Assembly: GCA_011503125.2 (NCBI GenBank)
Contig: WWBZ02000001.1
Location: forward strand, 2,666,001 to 2,730,000
Reading direction: 5' to 3'
Source of the DNA: Botryosphaeria dothidea
Lineage: Eukaryota > Ascomycota > Dothideomycetes > Botryosphaeriales > Botryosphaeriaceae
Length of the DNA: 64,000 nucleotides
Positions 34,315 through 45,651 of the stretch are shown here, in pieces. Every line of letters begins with the position of its first letter. Position 1 is the first letter of the stretch. A program made the translations under genes and the position numbers. Below the pieces are notes generated by a model that saw nothing but the letters and a program-made list of their open reading frames with translations, had not been told where the DNA came from and ran no database searches.

Positions 34315-35796
34315 ACAACTCGCTACTACGACAGCAAATCCCCCCCCCCCCCCCCCCCCCTCTCCCACTTCTCCTGCATCTGAGAAGCTGCGATGACCTG
34401 AGATTGCGATGGGACACGGAAAAAGTTAATTATGACGTCATTTATGATTTCATCTGGGTCATGTAAGGCGCTTGGGCACATCTTGATTTTCTTTTCTTTT
34501 TCTATTTTGCTGTTTCCTCTCACTTCACTCGATGATTGTCGATGGCCGAAGTTGTTTTTGGGGGAGTGCTCGACTTTTACGTTCTCGAAGCTGTTAATTC
34601 TTGCACGGGCAATTTGGCCTTCTCAGATTCTTCTGGGTTAATTCTTCTTCTTTAGGGCTTTGTGTCGTCTAGTATTATCTTCTCGCTTGCGTTCTATACC
34701 AGAATGAGATGTCTCTTCTAACGCATCCATCACTGAAAATGTTCGATGGTGATCTGCACGCGGGGAATTTCGAGGCGACTCTTTCGACAAGAACAGCACA
34801 AATACCATCCACCCGTGAATCGCGAGCCTGAACAGTCACGCCAACATATGAACTACTTTCCTTAATGCGGATTTCGTCTAAAGGATGCGCTGGCGATCCT
34901 ATCGCACAAGAAGCGTGGCCTTCAACATGCTTCTCGCCACTTCTTCGGAGGGGGAAAATTCCCGAAAGGGAGGTTCATAGAGCTGGCCAATGCCGCCTGA
35001 CTTTTTGCTTCTCACGGACCCGTGTTCAAGACTTGACGGCACCCATCCACCAAAAAATTCTTCCTGCAAGGTCCAACATAAGGACATACCCTTGAATTTG
35101 AGTAGCTAACATACAAAAGACCGCCACCGTCTTCCCACCACCCACATACATACATGAAATTTATACACAAACGAAAGCATCTTATCTCCTCATCCCATTC
35201 CCACCGGAGCCAAACAATTCAACAGTCAAAAAACCTTCACGCCCGCCTCCAACCAACGAGTCAACCACACATCCGGCCCTTCCCGGCGAACAATCGATCT
35301 CAAAAATCCACGGCCTCAATCCACCTTGATCCTCTTCCCGCGAAGAGGGAGAAATAGAGATACCTAGAACAGTCTCGATCCGGCTCAATCCATGTAAGTG
35401 AATCAAAAAGGAGACCCAGAGAGTCCGTCATCGGTTTCGATCCGTCTCGATCCCCAGTCGTAGGAGAGAGGAGAGGCGGAGAGGCCATGGAGAGTTCAGA
35501 GAGTTCAAGCCCTTTTGGGATGGACGGGAGTGAAGGAACTCTAGCCAGTCGTTGTGCGGGGATCGGTCTTCCACCCCTGCTGCGTCGTCGGTACGTAGTT
35601 CGTAATGGGCGTAAGGAGGAAAAAAATGTTTCGTTTCGTTCCGCGTCCGTAAGAGAGTAGAGGTCATGTCCTGACGTACGTGCCGGCAGGGTCCCGGCCT
35701 GTTGAAAGGAAATTCGAGTGTAGAGAGATATACTTCGACGGTCTTGTTTCTTTTCCTCCATTCTTCCTCCTTTTGTGATTCAGAAATCAGAGTTGT
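34315..35796. other. Convergent intergenic region between BTB and YME2
   Basis: About 1.5 kb of two 3' ends. It includes the poly-C run at 34340-34360 and generally AT-richer sequence. No gene recognised on either strand. Confidence 0.5.
34340..34360 (+). repeat. Run of 21 cytosines
   Basis: Uninterrupted C21 starting 26 nt after the BTB stop codon, in the presumed 3' UTR. It could form i-motif/G-quadruplex structures or bind poly(C) proteins, and is likely length-variable. Assembly length may be inexact. Confidence 0.9.
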
Positions 35797-38480
35797 CTAG
35801 AACTCCTGCTGCAATACCTTCTTCAACTCTGCGCTCTCCATTTCGTACTTCTCCACCTTCATCTGGCTCGTCGCAACCTTTCCCAGTAACCACTTAATCC
35901 TGGGTCCGATTTCGTACGGTTGCTTGGGAAGTGTTCCCAGCAGTTTCAGCTCCGCCTCATACTTGTCTATACTCTGATTCTCAATCTTTGTTTGTTCCGC
36001 CAAAATGGCAAGGTCCAACTTGGCTTTGAGCACACGATCCCCAGCCAGCATTCTGAAGGCAGACTGGTAGACAGGCTTGCCAGGACGAATGCTGTGCGGC
36101 CGGCCATTGTTGGAGATGATCGTGATGAGCTCAGCCTGCTCAAGAGCTTGGAGAGTACGCTCGCCACCGGACTTGAATGTATCAGCCAGTAGAATACCGT
36201 TGTAGCGTAGCATCTCCTGTGTGGCAAGCTGCTTGATGAGGAGCCAAGCTTGCTCGGGTGACCATTTTCGTTCTGCGCCGTCTTGGCCGATTAGGTACAT
36301 CTTGAGGATCTCTGACGCAGACTGTTCAATGATTTGTTGCACGGCGCTCTTGGGGCTCTCGCCGGTCTTGATGCGTCGGGCCAGGAACTCCAGATCCGTC
36401 AAACGACCTCCGAGAGCACCAATGCACTCGTCCAGTTCGGCGAGGTCTTTTCGGCGTTCTGATGGCGTCAACTTCTTTTCGTCTTCATCCTTGTCCTTGT
36501 CGTCCTTGTCCTCGTAATCATCGGCATCCAGATGGCTGACCACGAAGCGCTTGGCAACTTCGGGTGAACAGTCACTGAGCGAGATAAGCCTGAAGACACG
36601 ATCGGGCAGAGCTTTGCTCAGTGACTTAGAGAAGGACACATCATGAGTCAAGAAAATGACATGAGCAACGTTAGCCGTAGTCAGTCGAGCAGCCCAATCG
36701 GCAATCTTGTCGTAAACGAGTGTATCCTCTTGGCTTTTGTGGAGATAATTATCAACGACAACGACCGGCCGCTTCTCGGGATGTATCTCGAGCCAATCAT
36801 CGTCACTAAGGGAGGCGTCCTTGTCACTGCTCTCGCGATGGTCGAGAGCAATCTGCTTCAGAGCCGTGGCTGTGTTGTTGAGAATCTTGCCGAGTTGCCC
36901 GTCGAGTGTTTCCGAGAATCCGGTCTTGACGCCGGCAGCACCTTGAGCGGCAAGATCGATCATGCCGCTGATGCTGTTCATCCAGGAGAACACCGGCCGG
37001 TAGCCGACTTCAGCAGCTGCAGCGTTGATTGTGGCGCTGTCGCTGCGGGCTTCTTGGATCGGCTTGCAGTCAATGACTAGCTTGTGCTTCCTGTTTTTGA
37101 TTGCCTGATCAAGGACGAGCTCTTTTTTCCCAGAGCCGCGGGGGCCTTGTACAATGATGAACGTGTCGGCTGATTCCATCAGCCATGTTTGTAGCTGTTC
37201 AATATTGCCCTTGCGGTCATCCCAGATGGCTTCCATCCCAGCTTCATCCTCATGCTTGCGACGGAAGCGCAAGATGTCTGTGGCCTGCGACCTGAACCAG
37301 TTGTAGATCTTGTTATCTTCGAAACTGAATGATCGATTCACGTGAGCTTTGATGAAGAAAGTTCGGATTGGGTCAAAAACAGTGACTGTGAAGGTACCGA
37401 TGACGGCAATTAACGCAGGGATAACGATTCTTGGATGTCCAAGAATCCAATCACGGAACCAATGACCCTTGTTCTTCGCTTCGTATGTGAGACGCAGCAA
37501 AGTACCACTCTTTCCACCACCTTCTGCTTCGGGAATCTTGACACCATGAAGGCAGTTCTTGGCCATGATGGCCCGGCGAGCAAGAGTGAAGTCCAGGTAG
37601 GCGTACTTAGGAATAATCTTCGAGTCCGGAGGTTGAGTGACGATATCCTTGAGCTTCCCGTAGGGCCTGAAAATGCTGTAGAGCTGCTCGGGAGACAGCT
37701 CTGCAGGCTCAGTGCCGGTTTCTATGGGAAGAAATTCAACTTTGAGACGAGTGCTGGGCAGACGGTACAAGTCTTCAACCCATGGGCGACCACGGACAAG
37801 CCTGGCGCGCATGCGCTGAAAAGGGTTCCACCATGGCTTGATCTGGCCTTGCTTCAAGTGGGCGATGACCTCAGACTCGATGCTAGCAGGGTTCACGGAT
37901 GGGTCATGCCTGATCTTTACGAAGGCGCCACCCTCCTTGAGTCGGGGCAGCACTTCTTCGATGTTGATCTTGGCTTTGTCCAGGATAGGGGAATTTTTGA
38001 GCACGGTGACGGGATCGGCAGCAGCGATGGTAGGGCTCTTCAGCCGCTTCATCAACTCCGGGAACTGCTTCTCGGTGGAGAATGGGAAGCGGAGGAGCCA
38101 TTGCAACTTGAGCGGGAATACATCTGCAAGAAATTAGTATGGCCTCGAAATGTCGACATGGCAAAAGTAGACCTGGGGTAGTAGGAGCGTCCTTGGCTTG
38201 TGCAACATTGGCAGTTGACCCGGATACCTCCTCACCCACGAAGGAGGTAAACAGCAGTGTAAACAGTATGGGATTTGTTTTGCTACTTACGGTCAAAGAA
38301 GAGGACAGCCTGGTTCTGGGCGTGTACGTTGATGTGGCCGGACTTGTTCTCGCCGGCCTCGAGAGTTGATTTGATGCGATGCTTTCGGGACGACGAAATG
38401 CATCGGCGTGGGACTGCAGCAGCGCCGAAGCACGAGGGCTGCAGCCTGAGACCCAGGCCAAGCCTCGATACGCTGCTCAT
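35797..38480 (-). CDS. YME2: Mitochondrial escape protein 2 (Yme2/RNA12)
   Basis: Inner-membrane mitochondrial protein linked in yeast to mtDNA nucleoid structure and mtDNA escape. Exons in transcript order are 38480-38291 and 38123-35797, 838 aa. The N-terminus (MSSVSRLGLGLRLQPSC and further Arg/Ser) is a likely mitochondrial presequence. Exon 1 ends AVLFFD and exon 2 opens VFPLKLQWLLRFPF, a conserved Yme2 junction. An RRM-like region follows (LKVEFLPIE, YSIFRPYGKLKDI). A single membrane span IVIPALIAVIGTFTVTVF precedes an ATPase-type domain with the Walker A motif GPRGSGKK and a DDWLEIHPEKRPVVVVDNYL Walker B-like strand. The 167-nt intron stays open in one frame but has GTAAGT, an ACTAAT branch and TTGCAG. 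Divergent from BET1. Confidence 0.93.
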
Positions 38481-38816
38481 GAAGCTCTGGTGGATGGGAA
38501 GCTGTGGTGGTTCACAGGCATATTTATTGCCTGGAGGAAGAGTGGGAGGGTGCGCACTCTGGCGCAAGAAGGTCCTCACGGTGCAAGCGCCGGGTGGTGG
38601 GAAAATGTGGAGATATTGAGTTGGCACGACTCCAGTCTTCCTGTTTGGCCGCCATTCACGTCACACGCTGTCACGTGCATTGTGCTGATCTCCAGGGCCT
38701 GGCTGGCAGGTGCGCTCTTGGATGCTGCCGTCCGCCGCACAAACTTTCCCCAGACAGATCGTTGCCGCTTCAACAACAATCCACTCCTTTCACCGTACCC
38801 ACCACGCCTTTCCACA
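38481..38816. promoter_or_regulatory. Compact divergent promoter of YME2 and BET1
   Basis: Only 336 bp separate the two ATGs. A CACGTG E-box is at 38672-38677, close to the middle, and a CAACAACAATCC-rich leader precedes BET1. Shared control is inferred from spacing. Confidence 0.5.
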
Positions 38817-39516
38817 ATGTCTTCAAGGTGCGCCTGTCCGCCGTCACCCCTGACGCTAATTGCTGACCGTCTTTTGTTAATCCCGCAGATTCAACTCCAA
38901 TATCCACCAGCGCGACGCCCGTTCCGCCCTCTTCTCTCCCTACGACCAACGCAAGGCCTCTCCGTCGCCGCACTCGCGCCCCACGAGCAGGCCATCATCA
39001 GGCGCTGGCTATGGCTTTCCGGGTGCTGCCAACGCAGGGCCCGCCTTCTCCGCCTACCCGGGTGGCGCCAACCCCCCGAGTCAAAGCAGTTACCGGAGCG
39101 CCACGCCCAATGCGCGCGGCCAGTACAGCGACGCCGTCCTGAGCGAGTTGGAGAGCCAGAATGAGGAACAGCTGGATGGAATGAGTGCCAAGGTCAAGAT
39201 GTTGAAGGACGTGAGTACTACCCAAGTCTTCATGAGCCCTCGCTCGTGGGACATGATGGATACATTCTTTGTTCGCTGCGGCGGGGAGTTGATGCTCGGG
39301 CTCATGCAGATCACACTGGCCATCGGAGACGAAATCCGCGATTCGACCGCACTCGCCGAGAAGATGAACGACTCGTTCGATAGCACCCGTACGCGTCTGC
39401 GCGGCACAATGAATCGCATGCTCCGCATGGCTGAGCGCACTGGCGTCGGCTGGAAGGTCTGGTTGGCCTTCTTCGCTGCCGTCATCTTCCTGTTCTGGTA
39501 TGTGTGGCTGTTCTAA
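38817..39516 (+). CDS. BET1: ER-Golgi SNARE Bet1
   Basis: Qc-SNARE for ER-to-Golgi vesicle fusion, acting downstream of Ypt1. Three exons: 38817-38827 (11 nt), 38889-39210 and 39310-39516, 179 aa. A disordered Ser/Pro/Gly-rich N-terminus is followed by the SNARE helix, starting LESQNEEQLDGMSAKVKML and continuing after intron 2 with ITLAIGDEIRDSTALAEKM and MNDSFDSTRTRL. The tail anchor WLAFFAAVIFLFWYVWLF ends the protein, as expected for Bet1. Intron 1 splits codon 4 (MSS|R). The start lies in cacaATGT. Fungal Bet1 proteins have the same N-terminal extension relative to animals. Confidence 0.93.
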
Positions 39517-39831
39517 GCCTTGGGCTTCGGAATACGGATCGGTTGGGTAACGGTTGGCCGGGCCTCGAGCGGACACTCTTGATGTGCATGGCTTACGGAG
39601 GTGCGTATCATGGCTATGGTCCGTATGGTGGTCAACTTACGCAAAAGCATGGCGTTTGGGAGCACATTGTCGTATCGAACGGACGTTTCTGAGCATGCAA
39701 AGACAGACGCAGCTCATTTAATCTTGATTACTCTTAGAATAGCTTTTGTAATTGCATATACTCATAACTTTCGATGGCACCTGCCTCCAACGCCTCGCTA
39801 AGCCGGCTGATAGCAAAGAGGAAGGGAAGAA
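39517..39831. other. Convergent intergenic region between BET1 and APC15
   Basis: About 315 bp of 3' sequence for both genes, with an AT-rich stretch near 39720-39775. Nothing else seen. Confidence 0.5.
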
Positions 39832-41103
39832 CTATCGGGGTCTCCGGCTCCAGTCCGGTCGAGGCGGAGGCTGCATCCACGACGGACCACCCCGTCCAAG
39901 GCCCCGGCCTGCGTTGGGGCTACTCTCGAGGAAGGAAGACTCATCTCCCAGAAGGGAGCTCGGGCCCTCGCTGTGGAAACTGCCCCTCAGTGGCCGGCGG
40001 TTTAGGTTGAAGGCGGGCACTCCCGTAGCTTGGCGGCCTCCTCCTGAACCACGACCAAAAGGCCCGGAGTTTTCCAAACGGTCAGTTCCGGGACCTCCGC
40101 GTCTACTAGATCTCAGCCTGCTACTTAGCCCACTGACACTCAAAGCGCTATTGTGCAGGTCGCTCTCTGTAATATCCTCGAGCTCGGTATCCGTGTGTTC
40201 ATATTCTCCAGCCTCAGGAGTGTCATGGTCCAAGTCTCGTTCATCTTGGAGATCTCCGGCCATTTCTGCCTCCTCGCGCTCAACCCATTGCTGGGCATTC
40301 TCCACATCCTCGTCATGCTCCTCGCCTAGCAGACTGGCATCCCCATACATGCTTTCTTCGTTGAAGGTCACATCTTGGGTCACTTCGCCCGTTACTTCCT
40401 CTTCAGTAATCTCCTCTTCTTCATCTTCCTCATCCTCATCCTCATCATCCTCATCGTCGTCGTCGTCGTCGTCGTCGCCATCCTCTTCCTCGCTACCGCC
40501 ACCCAGACTTCCTTCTGGTACATCGGCATCCAAGTCAGGCACTTCGGCATCCAGGTCCACCTCCCCTTCTTCATCCTCGCCCTCTTCTCCCTCTTCTCTC
40601 TCCTCCGCCAACCCCCTCTCGATCATCTCTCTCCGTCTTGCTTCCTCCTCCTCTTGTTCCTGCGCATTCGCCAGCTCCACCATGGCAGCTTCTCTTCGCG
40701 CCAGTATCTCCTGCTCCTCGCGCTCTGCAGCCTCATCCATGGCGGCCTGATACGTCTTCGCGACACCCGGAGGCCGTATCCAGCCGGCGCCGAAGCGGCG
40801 CACATTCAGCTTGCGCTGCTCAATTGTGCTTTCATCGTGAAGCAGAGTCGCCAGCGCAGAGGAGCGCGCGGCCTGATTGTTTCGTCGTTGGAGGTGATGG
40901 TGCGCTGTGCCGTTTACGACATCAGGCGGCTGGTTTGGAGCGGAGGTATTGGTAGGCGACGGAGGGTTGGGACGTAGGTGCGGCGACGAGTAGTGCCATA
41001 TGGAGTGGTCCTGCGCGGGTTATTTGGGTTAGCGGGCGGGTGGCAGCGACGACGATGGCTGGAGTCGTACATCGTGGGGAATGATGAGTGGCAAAGACAG
41101 CAT
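39832..41103 (-). CDS. APC15: Anaphase-promoting complex subunit Apc15
   Basis: Apc15 (Mnd2-related) is a small APC/C subunit needed for turnover of the mitotic checkpoint complex. Exons in transcript order are 41103-41071 (33 nt) and 41010-39832, 403 aa. The conserved N-terminus is MLSLPLIIPHD joined to HSIWHYSSPHLRPN, then STIEQRKLNVRRFGAGWIRPPGV and KTYQAAMDEAAEREEQE, the diagnostic Apc15p block at about 80-120. The intron has GTACGA, GCTAAC and GCGCAG signals. The remainder is very acidic (long Asp/Glu runs encoded by 40400-40620), then Gly/Arg-rich, typical of fungal members. Exon 1 is too short to find without homology, so an automatic annotation could wrongly start at the internal region near 40803. 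Confidence 0.88.
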
Positions 41104-41944
41104 TTTCGTGGCGGCACGCGGCTGCAGGCGCGTGGCGCGAGCTTGGACTTTAGGTCGTGTGTGCTGAGGGCTCTGAGAGTGGCCGTGTGTTTACAGTTTG
41201 CAGAGGCCGCGGGACGAAGAGTGCGGCGGGCGCGACAGCCGCGTGACGCAGGAACGCACTGATGGCAATGGAGCTTGGGCGGCAGATCGGCGCGCCGGAC
41301 GTGTTCGAGAAGGCGGCGCTGATTGGAGCAAGGCCTCGGTTCAATTTCCCGACGGCCGCCGACCAGCTGTTTCCAGCAAAGAACCTGCGCTTGAGGCGCC
41401 GTCCTGCAGCCCTGCCGCCGCGAGCCTGAGCTCAGGAGAACCGTGCTGCTGCTGCTTGCACGACCGCCGGAAGCAAGGGCAACGGTGCCTTCTCCACAGC
41501 GCCATTCATCGGAGCGCACATTCGTACAAGCGCCAATGCCTCCAGCTCATTCCATCCCTCGCTCTGCCTAGCGGCCCATCCCCGCAAGCCCAGCACGCCT
41601 GGTTCGCCTTCCTCCGCGCCCTAAAACACGTCCAAGAGCGCGTTTCGAGTTTCTAGCCCGCATTCCAGCGCCAGCCCTGCAATGCCTGTTCATTCTGTGG
41701 CAGCCGCCGTCGGGACATGGCTTGGGGAATACGGCTGGGATATATCTAGATCCAAGTGCTCGCTGCTCATTCGAGCATTAACCCACCCCTGAATTCTCCA
41801 GAGCACCCAGAGGCTGCACCAAACCACGCCAGCATCCCGGCGTGCATCCTGCATATCGTAATCTTGAACAGGTAGCAACAAAAAACGCCCACCGCCTTCT
41901 TCCAATTACGTGCCACCGGATTCTCCACAATTAAAAGCATTCAA
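41104..41944. other. Intergenic region upstream of APC15
   Basis: About 840 bp between two divergent starts, GC-rich near APC15. No gene or repeat recognised. Confidence 0.45.
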
Positions 41945-42982
41945 ATGCCATCCCTCTCCCGCTCCGCACCCTGTTCCTCTTCCTCCATTGTTACCACATA
42001 TACCACCCCATCCCTCCACACCCTCCTGCTCTTAGCCTCGGTACTCCTCCAACTCGACCTAACCCACGCGCTCCCACACCCAGCGCCCACTCCCACGACA
42101 GCCAATCCCTCCACAAACCCACCACCTTACCCACCCACCTACGCCGACCATGTCCTTCAACAACACCAAGACCAACCAAAAGTCGCTCGTCCGTTCGGGC
42201 ATTCTGGTGCCGCTGGCCTTCCTCTCCTTCTTCCTGACGCTGCTCATGTCGCCGCTCCTACTGGCGCTGCACGAGCAGCCGCTCACGCCGAAGGCCGTGC
42301 CCGAGGCCCAGCCAGTCGCATAATCATCACGCGTAAGCAGACGCGCATCGTCACGCTGCCCGTCCTCGCCGTCGCCCATGCCACCGCCGTTACCACCGCC
42401 ACCGTCACGTCTGTCCTACAAGAAAAAGAAGAGGGGGGAGAGTCCGCATTGCCGCCGCCGATACTGCCGCCGACGCCTACCATTCTGCTGCTGGAGGGTC
42501 CAAAAGAGACGTTTTTGCTTGACGCCTCTGCCACCGCTGTTGCGCCGACAATTTCTCTTGCTCCATTTGGAGTAGACGAAGAAACCTCCAGCGCAAGCCG
42601 ATGGCCCTACGATGGCGATGAGCTGGAGGCATCCACCGGAGACGCCACCGGCTTCTCTCCAGTACATGCGCTCCACGACAACGACCGCGCGCAACACTTG
42701 CTCGAGTCCGGTGTAAGCATCACCACCAGCGGCAGCAGCAGAAGCGGTGACGGTGGCGGTCGCACCCCGGAAAGGAAAGAGATGGGCAGGGGTAGCACCG
42801 TAAGCGATTCCATCAGCAGCAGCGATAGTGCGAGTGGAGCAGTGGACGGTGGGGCCTCGAAGGCGGTGACGACTGAAAGGGAAGAAATCGACAACAGCAC
42901 CGACGGCGAGGACTACATCAACGAAAACAGCAGTGGCGGTGACAACCGCGGCGGCAACTGGCTATGGAAGGACGAGGTCTGA
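41945..42982 (+). CDS. Hypothetical protein, possible secreted or membrane protein (uncertain)
   Basis: An uninterrupted 345-codon frame. The start region has a hydrophobic signal-like stretch (LHTLLLLASVLLQLDLTHALP) followed by a Pro/Thr-rich segment. A middle Ala/Arg-rich part (about residues 75-125) looks unlike a normal protein, and over that same stretch a different frame reads as a well-behaved membrane peptide (42150-42323). The second half is Thr/Ala-rich (TLPVLAVAHATAVTTATVTSVL), then Ser/Gly/Asp-rich and acidic. No domain is recognised. The true gene may use only part of this frame, may contain an unseen intron, or may be bicistronic-like. Treat as low confidence. Confidence 0.4.
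   Translation: MPSLSRSAPCSSSSIVTTYTTPSLHTLLLLASVLLQLDLTHALPHPAPTPTTANPSTNPPPYPPTYADHVLQQHQDQPKVARPFGHSGAAGLPLLLPDAAHVAAPTGAARAAAHAEGRARGPASRIIITRKQTRIVTLPVLAVAHATAVTTATVTSVLQEKEEGGESALPPPILPPTPTILLLEGPKETFLLDASATAVAPTISLAPFGVDEETSSASRWPYDGDELEASTGDATGFSPVHALHDNDRAQHLLESGVSITTSGSSRSGDGGGRTPERKEMGRGSTVSDSISSSDSASGAVDGGASKAVTTEREEIDNSTDGEDYINENSSGGDNRGGNWLWKDEV
42150..42323 (+). CDS. Small single-span membrane protein in an overlapping frame (candidate)
   Basis: A 57-codon frame nested inside the 41945-42982 frame but in another phase. It starts MSFNNTKTNQKSLVR, has one hydrophobic span (GILVPLAFLSFFLTLLM, then SPLLLALHEQP) and ends in a Pro/Ala-rich tail. Its codons end mostly in G or C, as in the sure genes of this window, and the ATG has A at -3. 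These facts suggest it may be the translated frame here. I know no homologue. Competing reading: chance open frame. Confidence 0.4.
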   Translation: MSFNNTKTNQKSLVRSGILVPLAFLSFFLTLLMSPLLLALHEQPLTPKAVPEAQPVA

Positions 42983-43622
42983 GATACTCCGTGCGCATGG
43001 ATTATTGCACACCCCTTAAAAGCATTGTTAAAGGGGTGGGAAATTGTGGTGTTATCATGGTTGTTATGACTTATTTTGCTTCGTCGATTGTTTTACGACT
43101 GTTTTTCATATTCGATTTTTTTGTGGGACCACGAGACACCGATGTGTTTCTCGTATTCCATTACCTTTGGCTTGGTGGATTGGTAGTTTCGAGTTGTGGT
43201 CGAACGTCTGCACACGCACCCCCCGTTTTTGTCACGAACGGCGGATACGAGCATTTTTGCATCATCATTATCATCATCACGATTTAAGCATCGGAAGGAA
43301 GCATAAAGGATACCAGCTATGATTTAGCCAGTGTCGTTAAAAATTCAAGGCATCTGTCTCTCTCATGATACAAGATCTGTTGCAGGATATGGTTTAAGTG
43401 TGCCGTTTAATTTTCACCCTGCCGTTTGCAACGCTTAAATGAACCAACCATGCCAATATCATAGCTGTCATGATAATGTCATCTGCTACAGCAGTCGCCC
43501 ACAATTACTGGAGCCTACCAGTGTCATAGCATCATGAATCATGCTCGCTTTCCTTTTGCTTCAATGCACATATGCCGCCCATTTTGAGACCGCACAGCCT
43601 TTGCAATCCCCTCACTCATCAA
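42983..43622. other. Intergenic region
   Basis: About 640 bp, AT-richer, with an imperfect ATC/ATT trinucleotide run near 43261-43285. It serves as 3' end for both neighbours. No gene seen. Confidence 0.5.
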
Positions 43623-45651
43623 TCACCTCTTCTTCGTCTTATCCACCACCTCCACCCAGCCCCTGGCAACGCCCCTCTTCTCCAATGCCTTCAGCACCGC
43701 ATCCTTCTGCGGCCCCTGCACCATCACCTCCATGACCGGATTCTTCGGGCTACTCCCCACCAACCTCTCCACGCTTGTGCTACTCGCGCACGCCTTCCGC
43801 AGCTCGTCCGCCAGCGCCTGCGGGTTGACAAGGTACGGCTCAACCCCGCTCGTCTTCGTCACCGTCTTGTTCCCGCTCCGCGTCTCCAGCAAGATGGTGA
43901 TCTTGGGCGCGGAGCCAGCCTTCGGCTTCGCGGACGCCACGGCCTCGTTGTTGCGCAAGATGGCATAGAAGGGCGCGCAGGACTGCAGCACGCGGTCGAC
44001 GAGGGCGTCGCGCGGGACGGCGCCCTTGGCCAGGGCCTCCTTGTCGGCGCGCGCGGAGCCGTCGTAGACGGCGTTGGCGAGGACGGGGTTGAGCGTGACC
44101 ATGCGCTTGTTGGTCGGCGAAATGAGCTGCTCCGCCTCGATGTACGCCGTGACGATGGGCCGGAGCTCGGCGGCGGTATACAGGCCGCGGGAATCGGCGC
44201 TGGCGGCCGAGAAGATGGGGGCGAGCTTCTCCTTGGGCTTGAAGAGCTCGACCTTCTTGAGTTTCTGGCCGATCGAGGTGTCGTCGCCGCTGGCAGAGGC
44301 GGTGGCATTGGCCTTGTCGCCTCGGCCGAGGCTGCTGCCGGCGGCGGTCTCTTTCTTTGGTAGTCGGTAGGGCTTGAAGTCTTTGAATGCTTGGTCGTGG
44401 AAGTCGATGTCGAGGATTACGACTTCGTTGCCGTCGCGATCCTTGGACTTGACGAGCTGTGTCTTGTCTAGGGACTTGATGAACTTTTTGATGTTCTTGA
44501 ATGATGTCTTCTTTATTTGAAGAGATGCGGCTTGAGCAGGCGTGAAGGCAGGAAGGAATGGCTGGACGAGGTTTGCCATGATGAAGGACTGGGAAAGGGG
44601 GAAAGAGAGACCGTAATTTGGCTCGCTTTTGTTGGTCTCCATGTGATGGTGGACGCCGTAGATGAATGCCTTTTTGAATGCCTCGTCGATTTCTGTTCGA
44701 TGTCAGCCGGAAGCATATCACTGGTATTTTGGCGCATCGTCTTACCTTTCGTCGTCAATTCCTTGTCCTCCGCATATTCAAACTTCTCTTCCTTCGATGC
44801 CTCCTCCCCGTCAGCTCCCTGGATAGGTCGCACAGGTTCCAGTTGCACGCCACCATCTTCAGTGTCCTTCAGGTCTGTGCCTTTTAATTGGCTCGCCACG
44901 ACCTCAACGTCTGCGTTCTCACTGTACCATCCCTCAAGGTGTTCCGGCGTCGCGCCTCCCGGCTTCCCCGTAGTACCCCAAGACCACAGCTCGTCCCCAG
45001 ACCAGTGCACCGACCTCACAGCGTGCCCTCTCGCGCCCTGCACTTGCTGCAGCGCGCTGACGTCAATCTCACAAACTCCGACCGCCACAGGCACCGTCGG
45101 AGCTTCCAGACTCGCCACGGCTACTATTGCGCCCTTCTTCGCCTTCTGCGGGAATGGGGGCCCATTCTGCAAGCCGGGCGTCATCAGGTCCGCGCCGCCT
45201 TGGATCTTCTCCACCACGAAGCCCGGCGTGTGCAGCAGAGGCACGATGCCGGGGTTATGCCATAAAGTGTAGACCGTCGGGTGCATCTTCTCCTCCAGCT
45301 TCACCCACAGTATGCGCAGGTCCTCGCCCGGGTGGGCGCCGGCATAGACGGTGCCGGAGACCTTCTTCGCGTTGGGGCCGGAGGTGGTGGTGAAGCGCGC
45401 GGACAGCGAATTGTCCGGAAGAAGTGCGTTGCGGAGGTTTGTGAGGCCGGTGGTGGCGGCGGCCTTGTCTTCGGGGTCGACATCGGCGGGCGGTTGAGGT
45501 ATCTCGAGGCCTAGGTCCGCGATGATCTGATCGGCGAGCTTGCGGCGCTCTGAGTTTTTGATCGGGGAGAGCGGCTTGATCTTGGTGGGGTTAGCAAGGA
45601 AGTGTAGAGGGGCGAATTGGAAGGGCGCACATTCGGCTTCTTCTTGAACAT
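43623..45651 (-). CDS. TMA64: Tma64 / eIF2D, ribosome-recycling and non-canonical initiation factor
   Basis: eIF2D-type factor that releases deacylated tRNA and mRNA from post-termination 40S subunits. Exons in transcript order are 45651-45631 (21 nt), 45580-44746 and 44692-43623, 641 aa. The start MFKKKPN joins IKPLSPIKNSERRKLADQI across a 50-nt intron. The PUA-type middle includes YTLWHNPGIVPLLHTPGFVVEKI with QGGADLMTPGLQNGPPF. The C-terminal SUI1 domain is recognisable in KTSGVEPYLVNPQALADEL, KACASSTSV and VMVQGPQKDAVLKALEKRGV. Intron 1 ends with AAG rather than CAG/TAG but has a GCTAAC branch, and intron 2 (GTAAGA...CAG) restores KEIDEAFKKAFIYGVHHH. Length and order fit ascomycete Tma64. 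Confidence 0.93.

Noticed and set aside
38143..38288. Open frame that would extend YME2 through its intron
   Set aside because: Good GTAAGT, ACTAAT and TTGCAG signals and the conserved LFFD|VFPLK junction show it is intronic.
40400..40620. Hydrophobic open frame on the plus strand (many Ile/Leu/Val/Phe)
   Set aside because: It is the complement of the Asp/Glu-rich coding repeats of APC15.
43261..43285. ATC/ATT trinucleotide run as a possible CRISPR-like or tandem repeat
   Set aside because: Short imperfect microsatellite only; no spacers or longer unit.
43572..44363. Plus-strand open frame of 263 codons
   Set aside because: Antisense to the SUI1 end of TMA64, with Arg/His/Leu-rich nonsense composition.
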